A stretch of 64,000 bases of DNA. Source: Locusta migratoria (Eukaryota; Arthropoda; Insecta; Orthoptera; Acrididae). Numbering within the stretch: position 1 is the stretch's first letter; each line of letters begins with the position of its first letter. The notes beneath the pieces were generated by a model that made no database searches, was not told the DNA's origin, and was given only the letters and a program-made list of their open reading frames with translations. The DNA lies in assembly GCA_026315105.1 (NCBI GenBank), contig CM048744.1:372895159-372959158 (forward strand), written 5' to 3'. Position numbers and translations under genes: made by a program. Of the stretch, positions 32,671-45,289 are shown piece after piece.

Positions 32671-33400
32671 GCATCTCCGGACCCTGTGGTAGTATTCAAC
32701 ACAGGCAAGGCCATAAGCATTGGGGATGTTGGTGTAAAGGGAAGTTGCATCAACTGTGACAAGCATGGTTACAAGTGCTAAAGGAATAGAAACACTGGAG
32801 TGTTGGTGGAGGAAATGGTCAAATGTTTGTAGAGCTTATGGGACTTAACTATGGGGTCATCAGTCCCTAAACGTACAAACTACTTATGAACTAGCTTATG
32901 CTAAGGACGGCACAAATATCCATGCCCGAGGGGGGATTCGAACCCCCGACCGTAGTGCCCGTGCAGACCGTAACTGGCGCGCCGCAGTCAGCTCGGCCAC
33001 TGCGGCCGGCGAGGAAATGGTTGATGTCTTCTATATAGGAGGGTAGGTAGTAGGTAATAGTTTGCAGGTGTTGGTCCACAAGAGCTGAGATTCCCTCAGT
33101 GCAGGTGCCATAACTGCCCACAATGGGACATGCAGGCTGGTTGGGTTTGTGGACTTTAGGGAGCTTGTATAAGGTGGTGGTGGAGATTTAGGAGGAGTGA
33201 GATAGGTAATGGGTGGAAACCACAGATACTTTATGATAAGTACTGAGTCAGGCCAATAGTAAACCAAAGAGGATAGATAACCAGAGGATAGATAGCCACC
33301 AACAATTTGGTCAAATGCGTGGATGTTCACAGACAACACTTTTCACCTTTGGGTACACAATACCCTGTGCCAGAGTAGTCCGCCCAACATGACTCTAGAG
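32515..33400 (-). mobile_element. PLE RT fragment with (CA)n and CTGATGA-type tail
   Basis: The minus strand encodes LYKLPKVHKPNQPACPIVGS, then ISALVDQHLQTITYYLPSYI and EDINHFL. After the SINE it continues with LVTVDATSLYTNIPN and ACVEYYHR. This is the RT palm entry of a PLE lineage distinct from the two others in the window. The 3' tail holds (CA)n at about 32626-32669. On the minus strand CTGATGATGGCC and ACGAAAATTTG follow near 32612-32585. The SINE insertion splits the frame. Confidence 0.8.
32819..33010 (-). mobile_element. tRNA-derived SINE
   Basis: Minus-strand copy with target duplication gaggaaatgg at 32809-32818 and 33011-33020, inserted in the PLE fragment. Confidence 0.95.
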
Positions 33401-33439
33401 ACCTTGGCACCTGTTACAACAATCATGCCCTGGATACTT

Positions 33440-34690
33440 CCACCTAGCTCAGGTCCATCATAGCTACAGAGATGAGAACCTGCCCTTCAACACATTCTCT
33501 CCTCCCAGAGAGATAATGCGTTGCAGTTCTACCTGTTTACCGATGAAGCGGGTTTCACAAGCCACGGGGCAGTGAATCTACGGAACATGCATTACTGGTC
33601 TGTGGACAATCCTCGCTGCCTCCGACAGGTAGAGCGAAAGTGACCGTTGACTGTAAATGTATGGTGCGGAATCATTGGCGACCACCTCATTGGTCCTCAC
33701 TTCCTTGCAGGGGCCCAAACAGCTGCAACATACATCGCGTTTCTACAGAATGATCTGCCAAGGTTGCTCGAAAATATCCCGCTCGAAACGCGTCGACGTA
33801 TGTGGTATCAGCTTGAAGGTGCACCTGCACATTCCGCAATTAACACTAGGCTTACCCTTGACAGGATGTTTGACGGACGTTTCATAGAATGTGGAGGACG
33901 CATAAATTGGCCAGCCCGTTCTCCTGATCTTAACACCTCTGGCCTTCTTTCTGTGGGGTACGTTAAAGGAGAATGTGTACCGTGATGTGCCTACAACCCC
34001 AGAGGATATGAACGTATTGTGGCAGCCTGCGGCGACATTACACCAGATGTACTGCGGCGTGCACGTCATTCATTACGCCATAGATTGCAATTGTGTGCAG
34101 CAAATGATGGCCACCACTTTGAACATCTATTGGCCTGACATATCGGGACACACTCTATTCCACTCCGTAATTGAAAACGGAAACCACTTGTGTACGTGTA
34201 TCTCACCCCTCATGGTAATGTACATGTGCGTCAGTGAAAAAGACCAATAAAGATGTTAGCATGTGGACGTAACGTATTGTTCTAGTCTCTTCTGTACCTA
34301 AGGTACACCACAGTTTCCTTTGGATCCCTACTTAATTCGGTGCTCTCCGATACACACGATCGAACAGCGGAGGAGTGGTACTCAAGCGTCAACTTTAGGT
34401 TACAATATCTCCGGATGTAATTAACATTTTACAATGCAACAAACAGCACTGATTACGTATTTGTTTATATGTTCAGATGTGCTAACAAAACTAACGGGGT
34501 TCCATTGAGAAAAAACGTAGGTTTATGTTAAAAAACATACTTCTGTGAATTTTTTTAATGGTTTGTATTAAGCAATTACATTAGACCCTCTCCTCACGTT
34601 CGGTCTGTGGAATCGGTTCGTCAGTATTTGATGTGGTTTACGAAAGATATCCAGCGGTAATGTTAGGTGACTCACCATGTATATATTTGT
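33440..34690 (+). mobile_element. Tc1/IS630-like DDE transposon, 5' truncated
   Basis: FTDEAGFTSHGAVNLRNMHY (first catalytic Asp region), then VNVWCGIIGDHLIGPHFLAG, YIAFLQNDLPRLLENIP, RMWYQLEGAPAHS and INWPARSPDLN (third catalytic block). The second block has Glu where a catalytic Asp is expected. A stop and frame change occur after RQVERK and after the SPDLN block. About 450 bp of non-coding 3' end follow, closing near 34680 with ggtgactcaccatgtatata, probably one terminal repeat. The 5' terminus was not found. Confidence 0.82.
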
Positions 34691-34699
34691 GTATGTATG

Positions 34700-36405
34700 G
34701 ATTCTCTATATTTTCCCATCTTAAATAATTAAAAACCTTTTAAGTAACACCCTACTCCGTCCCAAATTCATCATTGTTGGTTCACTCCTCTTTACTGTTT
34801 CTTCTCTGTGGTTTGCTACTGGAGTGGCTCTGTACCATTGATCTCTTATTCTGCCTGGATGTTGATCTTCAACTGTGAATTTCAAACTGAGAGGTAAGCA
34901 AGCGGTTCTTTGTCATGTAACAACTGATGAAAATTCGTTTCCCAAATTATGTGCAAAACATGAATGTGAAGGTACGCTGCATTTCTGTGCTCAGAGACTA
35001 AAGTTATACATCCATGTTGTATAGAAGTCACTGCTCAGTCCTTATCAAACAGTGTCTCTGACTTCCACACATCACCCATCATCACCTTATGGCCTAGGTT
35101 GTGAGTAACCAATCCCTTCAGTTTCCTGTTTCTTCCATCCTCTCCTACCTTATGAAGAAACACAGTTCCGAAAGCTACTGCCCCTTTTATTTTATTTTCC
35201 AGTTGCATTTTTTTGTTTGACTATCAGTGGTAAAGAACTTAAATAAGTACTGGCCAAACAGCAATGTTCTTTTGAAGAATAATTTAGCATTGCAGTGAAG
35301 AATTTCCATCAATAACCAACATTTCAATAAATCATGTATTAATAACACTACCTAATTGCAGATAGCTAGAAAATGGACACTGTAACTGGATTTTGCTACA
35401 ATGTACAAATCCGAAATGAAGCTTGAAACATAGTAGCATTTCGGTATAATACACACACACAGACATACGCACACACTCGTACATACACAAAACAAAACAG
35501 TAAACTGGGTCTTCTTCCAAGTATCTGCCGTAAACAGCAAGAGGTGTAATAACATAGTTTATGCCAAAGTTTCAGTCATTTACTATTCTTACAACAAATG
35601 TTTGTCTGGGCTTACAAATTTTAATTCCATCACGCAGGTCGTGCAAGTGTAAATTGTACTGCCAATAATAAAGGGATACACGCTTATATTGTCATAAATA
35701 ACCTGTTTTGCTTTCCAAGAGTGACAGGTTGAAAATGGGGATTGTGAAGACATTACAAAAGTTTCAATAACACAATATAATGAAATTACCTGCAATATAA
35801 ATTCAGGCATGTAAATATCCATGATACTTGTATTCTTCAAACTTGTAGACTCACTTGATGAAGATGGTGTCTTCCAGCATGTACTTATTCTTCACTTAGT
35901 CACAATTATGCTACAGTGGATTGAGGAACACCTTGACCAATAAATTACCAAGGTCTGAACCTAATGGAAAGGTATCTGCCACAAGCTGCCTGCCCACATT
36001 CCAATGGAAAAGAACTTCTGGGAACTTTATGACCTGAATACCTACTTCTGGTACTAGACACATATGGAAACAAAAAAATGGATTTGACAAGCCTGTACAA
36101 TGTGGAATCAACACTGTATTGCATTTTAAAGGTGGATCGACAAGCCACTAAACACGTGATCAAAGTTTTTGCTTGGCAGTGTATGGTGATCAGTTTAGGT
36201 CTTCAAGATGGCTGAATTAAGGTACTACTTGGCTGCGCCTGCTCACCGCAGCGGCCACGATACTCAGTGCCGTGTCTCTGTGAAAGAACACGCGTGTACC
36301 AGTACCAGTCTAGGTTTCCTGGTGGACGAAGAAAAAGAGAAAGAGGAAATAATGATACTGTCCACGATATGTTGCCCGTACAGCAATTTCCAAACACGGA
36401 AAACT
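34700..36405. other. Unassigned, 1.7 kb
   Basis: Mostly AT-rich unique-looking sequence with a short (CA)n near 35450. No coding domain on either strand. Confidence 0.5.
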
Positions 36406-36416
36406 GAAGGTATTTA

Positions 36417-36817
36417 ATACGTTGCTTGTAGTGGCCATTTGAGCATCAGCTAAATATTATGTATTTCACTGTACTGTTTTTAAAGAAAACGCCTTTTGCT
36501 ACTGCAAGTGAAGGGTTATTATTTTTGTAATTAACCCATACGCGTTTCGCCTTTGTCACAAAGCGGCATCAGTGGGTGTCAGCACTTGCTACTCCATATC
36601 AATTTCTTTCCGGTAACCAGGTAGAAAGGTCCCACTGGTTTTGGAACCTTTGGACCTGGTTACCGGAAAGAGACTGACATGGAGTAGCAAGTGCAGACAC
36701 CCACTGATTCCGCCTTGTGACAAAGGCGAAACACGTATGGGTTAATTATAAAAATAAAAACCCTTCATTTGCTGCAGCAAAAGGCGTTTTCTTTAAAAAC
36801 AGTACAGTGAAATACAT
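36417..36817. repeat. Foldback insertion with 11-bp target duplication and hammerhead-like arms
   Basis: Flanked by gaaggtattta at 36406-36416 and 36818-36828. The interior is a palindrome, arms 36459-36634 and 36641-36817. Each arm carries stem I (ACCCA/TGGGT), CTGAT-box, long stem II and GAAAC-NN-GTA: minus strand 36534-36577, plus strand 36699-36742. The core box reads CTGATGC or CTGATTC, so the last core base is altered in both. Confidence 0.82.
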
Positions 36818-36891
36818 GAAGGTATTTATGCTAACTTAATAACAGGCCATTTGTGGAAATGATGAAAAGTGGTACAGAAAATTAATCCTTC

Positions 36892-37092
36892 ACCGGCCGC
36901 GGTGGCAGAGGGGACTGCGGCGCGCCAGTCACGGTCTGCACGGCCACTACGATCGGGGGTTCGAATACCCCCTCGGGCATGGATATTTGTGCCGTCCTTA
37001 GTGTTAGCTAGTTCATAAGTAGTTTGTAAGTTTAGGGACGGATGAGTCCGTAGTTAACTCCCATAAGCTATAGAAACATTTGAACATTTGAG
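36892..37092 (+). mobile_element. tRNA-derived SINE
   Basis: Target duplication taatccttc at 36883-36891 and 37093-37101. Confidence 0.95.
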
Positions 37093-37101
37093 TAATCCTT
37101 C

Positions 37102-37908
37102 TAACTTTATTTTAAGCACGGTGAAAGAAAATATAACACGAACAGGTAGGTATCAGTACATTACAAACTCTAATCCAAGATGATGATGAAATTGCACTGG
37201 TTTACTTTAAGTTGATGTATAAAAATTTAGATATTCATTATCATCGGCTTAATACAGATAATTTTGCATTTATTTTAAATAAGATAACTGCGAAGATAAC
37301 AGATTTATATGGAAATAACTCAGTGCTTGTGCAGTTTGTTCTATTTTTTACGTTGTGTTTACAATATTACAACTAATTATTTTCAAAAGTAGTAACAGTA
37401 TAACATGCATTTGTCTCCAATCGACGAAACATGAAATTGTGGTATAGTTCAATACGAAGAACTGGAAAGACTCCTGATGCCAGCTTGTAAGACGAGAGAG
37501 GATTCAAAAGAACATTAAAGTCTTGTAATTTAGCTTCAAATGTCAAATTTTTCTTCATCAGTGAGGCAGTTTCCTGATGGAATATGAATATCTATCTCTA
37601 TATCATGTTCGGGCTCCTGCTCATCAGTTGCAGCAATTCTTCCTCTGTACCTGCAACCGGGAGAAGAACTAAGGCGCCAATAAAGGAAATACTCTAGCTT
37701 CAATATTGTAAGATTGCTTCTTTTCATCTTCTTCCACACTTCATTCTTTGCCGCCACATTCCTGAAATATGTATGCGTATGGTGATACAAAAGAGTACCC
37801 GCTTACATACTGCAATAACTGTTTGTCGCCATCGTGTAAGCCTTTCTCAACGCTGTAACGCTGTGCTTATTGCAGCCGGCAGTCGCGGCCGACTGCCAGA
37901 CTGCTTAA
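37102..37908. other. Unassigned
   Basis: AT-rich with no coding domain. A short GC-rich stretch ctgcaa/gcagccggcagtcgcggc lies at its right end. Confidence 0.5.
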
Positions 37909-38093
37909 AAAATGTTCAAATGTTTGTTAAGCTTATGGGACTTAACTACGAGGTCATCAGTCCCTAAACTTACAAACTACTTATCAACTACCTTATACTA
38001 AATACGGCACAAATATCCATGCCCGAGGGGGGATTCGAACCCACGACCGTAGTGGCCGTGCAGACCGTCACTCGAGCGCCTCAGTCTCCTGCT
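37909..38093 (-). mobile_element. tRNA-derived SINE, head truncated
   Basis: Minus-strand tail and box B complement are intact. It stops at cctcagtctcctgc, lacking the last part of the tRNA head. It is flanked on both sides by GC-rich gcagtcg/cgactgcc motifs, which suggests insertion into another GC-rich repeat (about 37870-38280). Confidence 0.85.
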
Positions 38094-41000
38094 TCCAGAA
38101 CGGTGGAGACGCGGCAGTCGCCGTGACGTCACGACCGTCGACTGCCGAGCAGTTGCAGCGACTTACTGTATGGTCCATTGTTAAGCCTGAGAGCAGTGGC
38201 CAACTGCCCGCAGTCACTGCCAACTGCTACGACCGGCAGCCGCAGCGAAACAGTTCCTGTAGGTGAATTCATACTAGAGCTCAGGGTTATTCTTACTAAA
38301 AAAAAAAAGAAAAAAAAACACCTTCATCTTCTTCAGTTGAAACAAAAATGAGCTCGAAAACCAAAAGCTTTAGGTGTTCTTTATTCCTGTGAGCTATTAG
38401 AGAATGGAATTATAGAGAAACATCATAAAAGTGATTCGATGTACCATGTAGATGTAGATTAGTTAAAGAGTGTTTGTTTTGTTTCGCTTCACGCAAATAC
38501 TAGGAAAGATTCAGTTAAATGAGTCCCTTGATGATCTGACAGATTGGATGGCAGATAATGCGCAGTCTAAACCATTGTAGATATAGACGTGTAACGAAAT
38601 ACACGTACTTATTATTTTTGCTAAGCACGCCTTTGACTTTCTTATTTAAATAAACTGCGCCAGTGCGAAGCCGATGAATTGCCAGTTTATAATATAAATA
38701 CCTATCGCTAATAACATACAAACATTGTAATATAACCTTCAATCATCAATTACATTAGAGTTTGGGTTGAAGTATTTCAGTATTTAACAAGACAATGGAG
38801 TAATATAAGCATTAACAGAAGGTAACTTAAAATCAGGACCTACGAATACCCTTCCCCATGACACCCACAAGATCTACTTGATCATCAATATATCGCTCAA
38901 ACGACGATGGCTACATTTATTGTTTATTATTTGCTTACTGAAGAATGGACTCTGTTCTTGCTAGGTTGGCTACCCTACATGAAAACATTTTAAACACATA
39001 ATGCTACACTTTGAATTTTATAGCTTTCCCCTCGGAATTGCTTGGCGGTTTACCAGTGGGCACACTTCAGACGCACGACTAATTTCCCCAAGCTTATCGC
39101 CAATGAATTACTCAGGGAGAGAATACCCTTTGTGAGTTATCTATATGTATATAAATGAATGTTTGTTGTATGTGTTGAAAGACTACCGTCTATCGTGTTC
39201 CATATATTTTTTTATAAAATTGTTATTTATTTGATGTCGCTAGATTAGCATTTTGTTAAAACTAGAACCCCACTCTTTTCAAGGCATGAGGAATATCATT
39301 TTTATTTCATGTTTTAAAATATTAGTTTCTGAAATGTTAGTTAATATGGCTAGGATTTTGTTATTTTTATAATTTATTATTGTGGTTCTCTGCTACGCCA
39401 CTGTCCCTGTGAAAATGTGTACTTGTTTTAGTTTTAAGTGGATGTGCAAGGATCTAATGGCTGTCAGAATGTGGGTGGTAATGGTTCTCTCTGGCTCAGA
39501 GTCGATGGTTAGTCGTTACCAACCCCTGCTACTGATGCAACCAAAGAGGTTTCTACATCCTTTGGTTACAAGGCAGTCGACAAGCTCTCTCCAGGGCGAG
39601 TCTCACGATCTTCTCTCCCCACCACTGCTCTTCTCGTGAGTTTTGCCCGGTTTCCAGTAGCTTTCGCGCCTACTGGCCAAGCGGTCTTCACTTTGTGCTG
39701 GGATTGTGGTGAGGTAAGGTTGGTTCCGCTCTTGTGTCCGTGGAGATGGTAGCGATTCGTTGTCTAGCTTGTTTAACTTAGACTCTTGAACTTAGATTTT
39801 TTTTTATATTCCTTCCGATTGTGCGCGGAAATGTGTTCTAGATTTTCAGTCCAGTGATTTCAAACAGATAAACGCGGTGTATGTGTTACTAGTTGCAGTT
39901 TGATAACGGCCTAGTATAATCAAACCTTTTGTGATTATGTGGCGGTGTACGAACTCTGTGTAATTTCTTTCTAGCTTTGTGGGGCCTGATTTCTCACTGA
40001 CGATATGTTCATTTTTGTACAGAACATGTAAAATCTTTCTTATCGTTTCCTTCCATGAGTGATATGTGTTCCACGTGGTTGGTTCTTAGACCAAAGCCTT
40101 CAGCTTTCACTATTCTTTGTTCCATGCCCATCAGCCAAGCAACTATGCGTGTATCCTTCTGATTTCCACTGACATTTCACGATCTTCTCTCCCCGCTTAT
40201 TTTAATTCTGATGTTTCTTCTCTGAACTTGTAGTATGCAATTAGTCTTTATCAGTAATTCTCTCCGAGCCTTGTACAATCTCCTTCAGTAGCTTGCTTAT
40301 GAAATTCTACACAGTTATAGGGGTTGCATGCCGTAGTTAATTTTCTTTATTTTTCGGAAATTGAATTTATACATTTTTATCGGTTTTTGGAACCACATGG
40401 GTCTGAACTCCGACTTCAGGGGTTTGCAGCTAGTCACCTGAATTCACCCCACTTCTCATAAAAAAGTCTCAGATTGCAACTTAAGAGTCCGCCGTGATTT
40501 TGTGTAATGAATCGGATTTTAACCACTTCACCTTCAGTGGAGTGCGATCATTTAACGTAGCCGTGTGTCGCCGTTAGCGTGTTTGCTCGCGGTCTAATAT
40601 AGATGCAACTTAACTTTGCTATACTCACGCACCATCTCAAATCAGGCACGACGGGTTTGCTGAATTTCACCCACGATAGCAGCGTCTGCTTCTGCCTCGT
40701 TTCAGCACGCTGATTTTGGTGAGTTTCGCTGTTGCATTGCGTGTGTGTGAGCGAGTGAGTGTTGTTGTAACTCCTCCCCTCCCCCCAGTAGTGTTACGTT
40801 CTGTGTAATTTATGTCAAATTCAATTCTGGGCATCGTCAGTATCAGATTATGTAAAGGAGATGCATTCTTATTGTATTAACAAATTTGGTTCACCATGTT
40901 GCTTGCGTTCGACCTGAATAAACAAGTTAAGTTCAGTATAATTTTGACTTGCCTATAAATTGTAGTTTTCGAGCACCTTCCCCCTTTTTATTTAATATTG

Positions 41001-41785
41001 TTTTTCACCAGTGCTGAGAACAAGCTCAGATGCAATTTTTTATGTTTACGTTCCGTTGTGCCATAGATATTTTTCTTAGCCACCTTTATGAAATAACTTT
41101 AATTGTGGTGGCTTTTTATTAAGGACTGTGTGTAATTTCGTGTGAGCTGCTACGTATATTGTCCACTGTATCGTTAACTTCCTGTTATTAGAGTAATTTG
41201 AACCAACTCAGTTCTCAATTTGGGCCGGGGAACAAGGTTTTTGCAGCAAGGAGTAGCCGGTTGTTCACACGGACCTTTTGCTAATTTTACTGCTAAAATT
41301 AAGCTTCTATGTAACTGTAAACTCTTATCTGGATACCTCGTCCCAGAATTAAGCTGTTATTTCGTACAGTGGTCCACTTTTGGTGTACATAAAGCATCCA
41401 TTCGATTGCAATGAAACTTTGGTGAACTGTTCACCGTACGCCCACGAAGGTTACTGACCCAAAATCAAAAGAGCATGACACATAGTTCAGTAGATATGAC
41501 GTCATAAATAATGAGAGTCATCGCGTGAGAATACTTCAATTATTGGACGTTTATTAAGCGTTTTGTAACTGACCCTCTCCCCATCCCCAGAAAATGATGA
41601 AACGAAGTCTACTGCTCACAACAGTTTCGCTGTAAATGCCGTAAAACTCTCGCATCAGGCATTACCCTGTATCAAAGAAAGTTAGCATACAGATTTACAA
41701 GTTACTATTTATATTTGTCGGCAAGTCTCCCTTAATTTTCTTGCATCCAAAATTAAGCAATCTGTTTTCTTAATCTCTATCTATA
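38094..41785. other. Unassigned, 3.7 kb
   Basis: A GC-rich segment with repeated actgcc/ggcagt motifs (38100-38260) is followed by AT-rich sequence. A more balanced stretch at 39400-41200 has ctcacgatcttctctccccac at about 39602 and tcacgatcttctctccccgc at about 40177, a short direct repeat. Possibly a non-coding LTR-like repeat. No protein domain found. Confidence 0.45.
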
Positions 41786-41789
41786 TAGA

Positions 41790-42590
41790 AGTGAGAGGAC
41801 ACTCACTGACTATACACGAAGTCTCGAAAACTACTTCACCAATGAAGCTGAAATTTGGCAGGAAAGTAGTTTATAGATAGAAAACGTCAGCTAAGAAAGT
41901 ATTTTGTGATAGGTGCATGGCGGAGCAACTGCTCCTACAAACGCACGAAATTTACATTTTCATTCAGATCTTCAAGAAATTTAGCAAGTTTGACCTTCAA
42001 AACAAGAGGAAGGCCAGCGTCTACCTTAAGTTTCATACGGTACATGGAGCAGGGTACTTTGCAACATAAAAATGGATCCCTAAATACCTTGGTCGCACCA
42101 TAACTTGAGAACGACTCGACCGATTTCACAGATGTTTCTTGTTTTTTTTTTCCCCCGTTATTCTCAGAGGAATTGTTGTATGAAATAAAGCTAGAATATT
42201 TGAAAACAACACAGGGCGTTTTTCAACGTAACCCTGCGTTTCTATTGCATAGAAATCTATAGTTTTATTCCGATATTGATGAAATTTTGCACACTCTACC
42301 TTAAAAACAAGAGGAATGTCACTATCTGTATAAAATTTCGTTCGGTGTATGGTGGAGGGTACTTAACTTACGGAATTTTACAAAATGCATAGTTTTGCTC
42401 CAATCTTTATGAATTTTTGCACACATGGTCTTCAAACCAAGAGGAAGATCACTGGCTACATAAATGTTTGTATGGTACATGACAAAGGCTACCTTGCAGT
42501 AAACTTTGCCGAAAGAGGGAAAGGTGGAAACGGACAGAGAGATGGGGGAGAAAGTGGTGGATGCGGGTGTGGTTCCAACAGAAATGAGTA
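41790..42590 (+). repeat. Dispersed repeat with internal degenerate tandem units
   Basis: Three related units (acaagaggaaggccagc near 41995; acaagaggaatgtcact near 42305; ccaagaggaagatcact near 42437), each followed by tttc/tttg, tacggtacatgg-like and ctttgca-like blocks. A related segment is inverted at 45540-46070. The recurring message (arg-rich, aaccgatttcac) resembles the tails of large non-coding insect repeats, possibly Helitron-like. No terminus proven. Confidence 0.5.
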
Positions 42591-43527
42591 GGAAATCGTT
42601 TCACTTTCCTTGTATAATACGTATCACAAACATTATGATAGCATGTTTAACAGCATGTTTGGTCAACATTTGTAAAGCAAAATAGCAGCCAGTCTGCGTG
42701 GAATCAATTCGGCAAGTTTGATGTTTCTAGTAGAATCAACCAATATATGTCTTTCTCGTACTTATATCTCGTGAAATTACCAGTAAGATAAAACAAAGAA
42801 AGATTCGAGGTCACACGGCAGCCATTCTTTCCTCGAACCATACACAACTGAAACAGGATAAGAAGTCGTCTGTTGTTCATTCAGATTACATTAATACATG
42901 ACTCTAGAATACGCAAAACATACATTTTGATATAGCAGTGACATGCTGTACAGGCTGTTGCAGTTGTTTCGCTAAAGGAACGACTAGTAACAATAACCCG
43001 CGAAATACAATATGTCTGCCGTTTATAAGAAATGGAAAAGAACGGACCGACGAAATTACAGACCTATATCAACCTATATCATTAACATCAGTTTGCTGCA
43101 GACTTCTTGAACATATTCTTAATTCTAATATAGTACATTTCCTAAGATGGAAAAACTTCTGTCCATGCATCAGCACGGCCTTAGGAAGCATCGATCGTGC
43201 GAAACCCAGCTTGCTCTTTTCTCTCATGACATTTTGCGTGCTACGGATGAAGGTAAACAGTCAGACTGCATATTTCTCGATTTTCGAAAGGTGTTTCACA
43301 TGGTACCGCACTGCAGACCGCTAACGAAGGTACAAGCTTACGGTATGGATACGGATACCCAAATATGTGAGTGGCTCGAAGACTACTTAAGTAATAGTAC
43401 CCAGTACGTTGTCCTCGATGGCGAGTGTTCATCAGAGAGTAGGATACTGTCAGAGATGTCCCAGCACAGTGTGATAGGACCGCTATTATTTTATATCTAT
43501 ATAAATTATCTGACGGACAATTTGCGG

Positions 43528-43879
43528 CGGCCGCGCGGTCTGGAGCGTCACGTTGCGAATCGCACGGCCTCCCACGTCGGAGGTTCGAATCCTCCGTCGG
43601 GCATGGATGTTTGTGTTGTCTTTATTTAAAGTTAGTTCGTAAGCAGTTTGTAAGTTTAGGGACTGATGACCCCGCAGTTACCGGCCGCGGTGGCCGAGGA
43701 GACTGAGGCGCTTCAGTCACGATCTACACAGCCACTACGGTCCTAGTTCGTAAGTAGTTCATAAGTAGTTTGTAAGTTTAGGGACTGATGACCCCTTAGT
43801 TAAGTCCCATAAGCTTTACATTTTTTTTGACCTCGCAGTTAAGTCCCATAAGCTTTACAAACATTGGAAAATTTTGAAG
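43528..43879 (+). mobile_element. SINE of divergent subtype, interrupted by a second SINE
   Basis: The head GGCCGCGCGGTCTGGAGCG and box B GGAGGTTCGAATCCTCC differ from the common subtype. Short target match ttgcgg at 43522-43527 and 43880-43885. The inner SINE splits its tail. Confidence 0.88.
43681..43828 (+). mobile_element. Inner SINE, internally deleted around box B
   Basis: Same orientation as the outer copy. Target duplication gacc(c/t)cgcagtta at 43668-43680 and 43829-43841. It lacks about 40 bp spanning box B (from ctacggtc straight to ctagttcg), so it cannot be transcribed from an internal promoter now. Confidence 0.92.
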
Positions 43880-44308
43880 TTGCGGCTGTTTGCTGATGTG
43901 GTGTACATGATGGTGTTGATATTGAAAAACTATAGAAGGATGCAGGATGATTTGGACCAAATTTTAGATGATGTGAGGAATGGCAACTAGAGCTATATGT
44001 AGAAAAATTTATGGTGATGCAGATGAGTACGAGAAACGATCCCGTAAAGTTCGAATACAGCGTTTGTAGTGTGCTGTGTCAGAGTTCCATCAGTTAAGTG
44101 TCTAGACGTAGACAGTCGTGGGGGAGGCGAATAGCCGACTTCAGTTTATTGGGAAAATTTTGGGAAGGTGTGATTCGTCTGTAAAGGAGAGCACGTATAA
44201 AACGCTTATACGACCACGTTTCAAGTATTGCTCAAGTGTTTGGGATCCCCAACAGAACAGTTTAAATGAGGACATAGAGGCAGTTCAGAGGCAGGCGACT
44301 AGGTTTGT

Positions 44309-44505
44309 TCAAATGTTCAAATGTTTGTTAAGCTTATGGGACTTAAATACGGGGTCATCAGTCCCTAAACTTACAAACTACTTATCAACTACCTTATACT
44401 AAAGACGGCACAAATATCCATGCCCGAGGGGGGATTCGAACCCCCGACCGTAATGGCCGTACAGACCGTGACTGTAGCGCCTCAGTCTCCTCGGCCACCG
44501 CGGCT
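44309..44505 (-). mobile_element. tRNA-derived SINE
   Basis: Target duplication ggcgactaggtttgt at 44294-44308 and 44506-44520. The host frame resumes exactly across it. Confidence 0.96.
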
Positions 44506-44879
44506 GGCGACTAGGTTTGTAACTGGTCGATTCGATCAATGCTCGAGTGTTACTGAGATTCTTCGGGAAATGAAATGTGAGTCGCTGGAGGGAAGACGGC
44601 GTTCTTTACGAGAAACACTGTAGAAGAAATTTAGAGGGCCGCAATTTGAGGCCGACTGGAGAACGATACTCCTGCCGCCAACCTACATTCCGTGTAAAGC
44701 CCACAAAGATAAAACAAGAAAGATTAGGGCTCGTACAGATGCTTACAAGCATTCGTTTTCCCCTCGTTCTGAATGGGAGGGGAACGGGAAAGAAAGTCAC
44801 TAGTAGTGGTATTGAGTAGCCTCCGCCACGCACCTTTGGGTGGATTGCGGAGCATGTATGAAGCTGTAGGTATGTCTTC

Positions 44880-45003
44880 CTTGGGGCATGGGGGTGTGTG
44901 TTGTCCTTAGGTTAGTTTACCTAGGGTTACGTAGTTTGTAAGCTACAGACTGATGACCACGCAGTTTGGTCCGATAGATTTACAAACATTTGAACATTTT
45001 GTA
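44880..45003 (+). mobile_element. SINE fragment, tail half only
   Basis: gttgtccttaggttagttta, ctacagactgatgaccacgc and acaaacatttgaacattt match the tail of a related subtype. The tRNA head is missing. Confidence 0.75.
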
Positions 45004-45289
45004 GGTATGTAATTAGTTATGACGTGTATTGCTTAGAAACTACGCTCTTCTTATTTGATAACTTGACGAAGAGCACGGAGTTGTCGGGGGTTTATTTATT
45101 CATTCCATCTCTCTCTTCTGTACGCCTCCTTCTCTGCCCTCTTTCTGTTCATCTCCCCCTCCCACCTCTCAGACCATCTTGTCTCCTCTCTCCATCCATC
45201 TCCTGCTCTCTCTGGCCATCTCTTATTGCCTCTTGTATAAAAACGAAGTCTTTCTCGTCAGCTCTCTTGCATAAAACATTCTCGGACTT

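Larger units (their letters stand above)
42938..44830 (+). mobile_element. CR1/Jockey-like LINE, RT region, interrupted by three SINE insertions
   Basis: QHGLRKHRSCETQLALFSHD, then DCIFLDFRKVFHMVPHC (first catalytic block, Asp-to-His change after F), QICEWLEDYLSNSTQYVVLD and GPLLFYIYINYLTDNL. After the SINE pair LRLFADVVYM-like sequence lacks the second Asp of FADD. The thumb GKILGRCDSSVKESTYKTLI, RPRFKYCSSVWDPQQNSLNE and VQRQATRFV, and the C-terminal SVTEILREMKCESLEGRRR follow. Several frameshifts. The SINEs allow it to be followed as one element over 1.9 kb. Confidence 0.85.

Noticed and set aside
41994..42500. CRISPR-like array
   Set aside because: Units are degenerate, unequally spaced and lie in a eukaryotic dispersed repeat.
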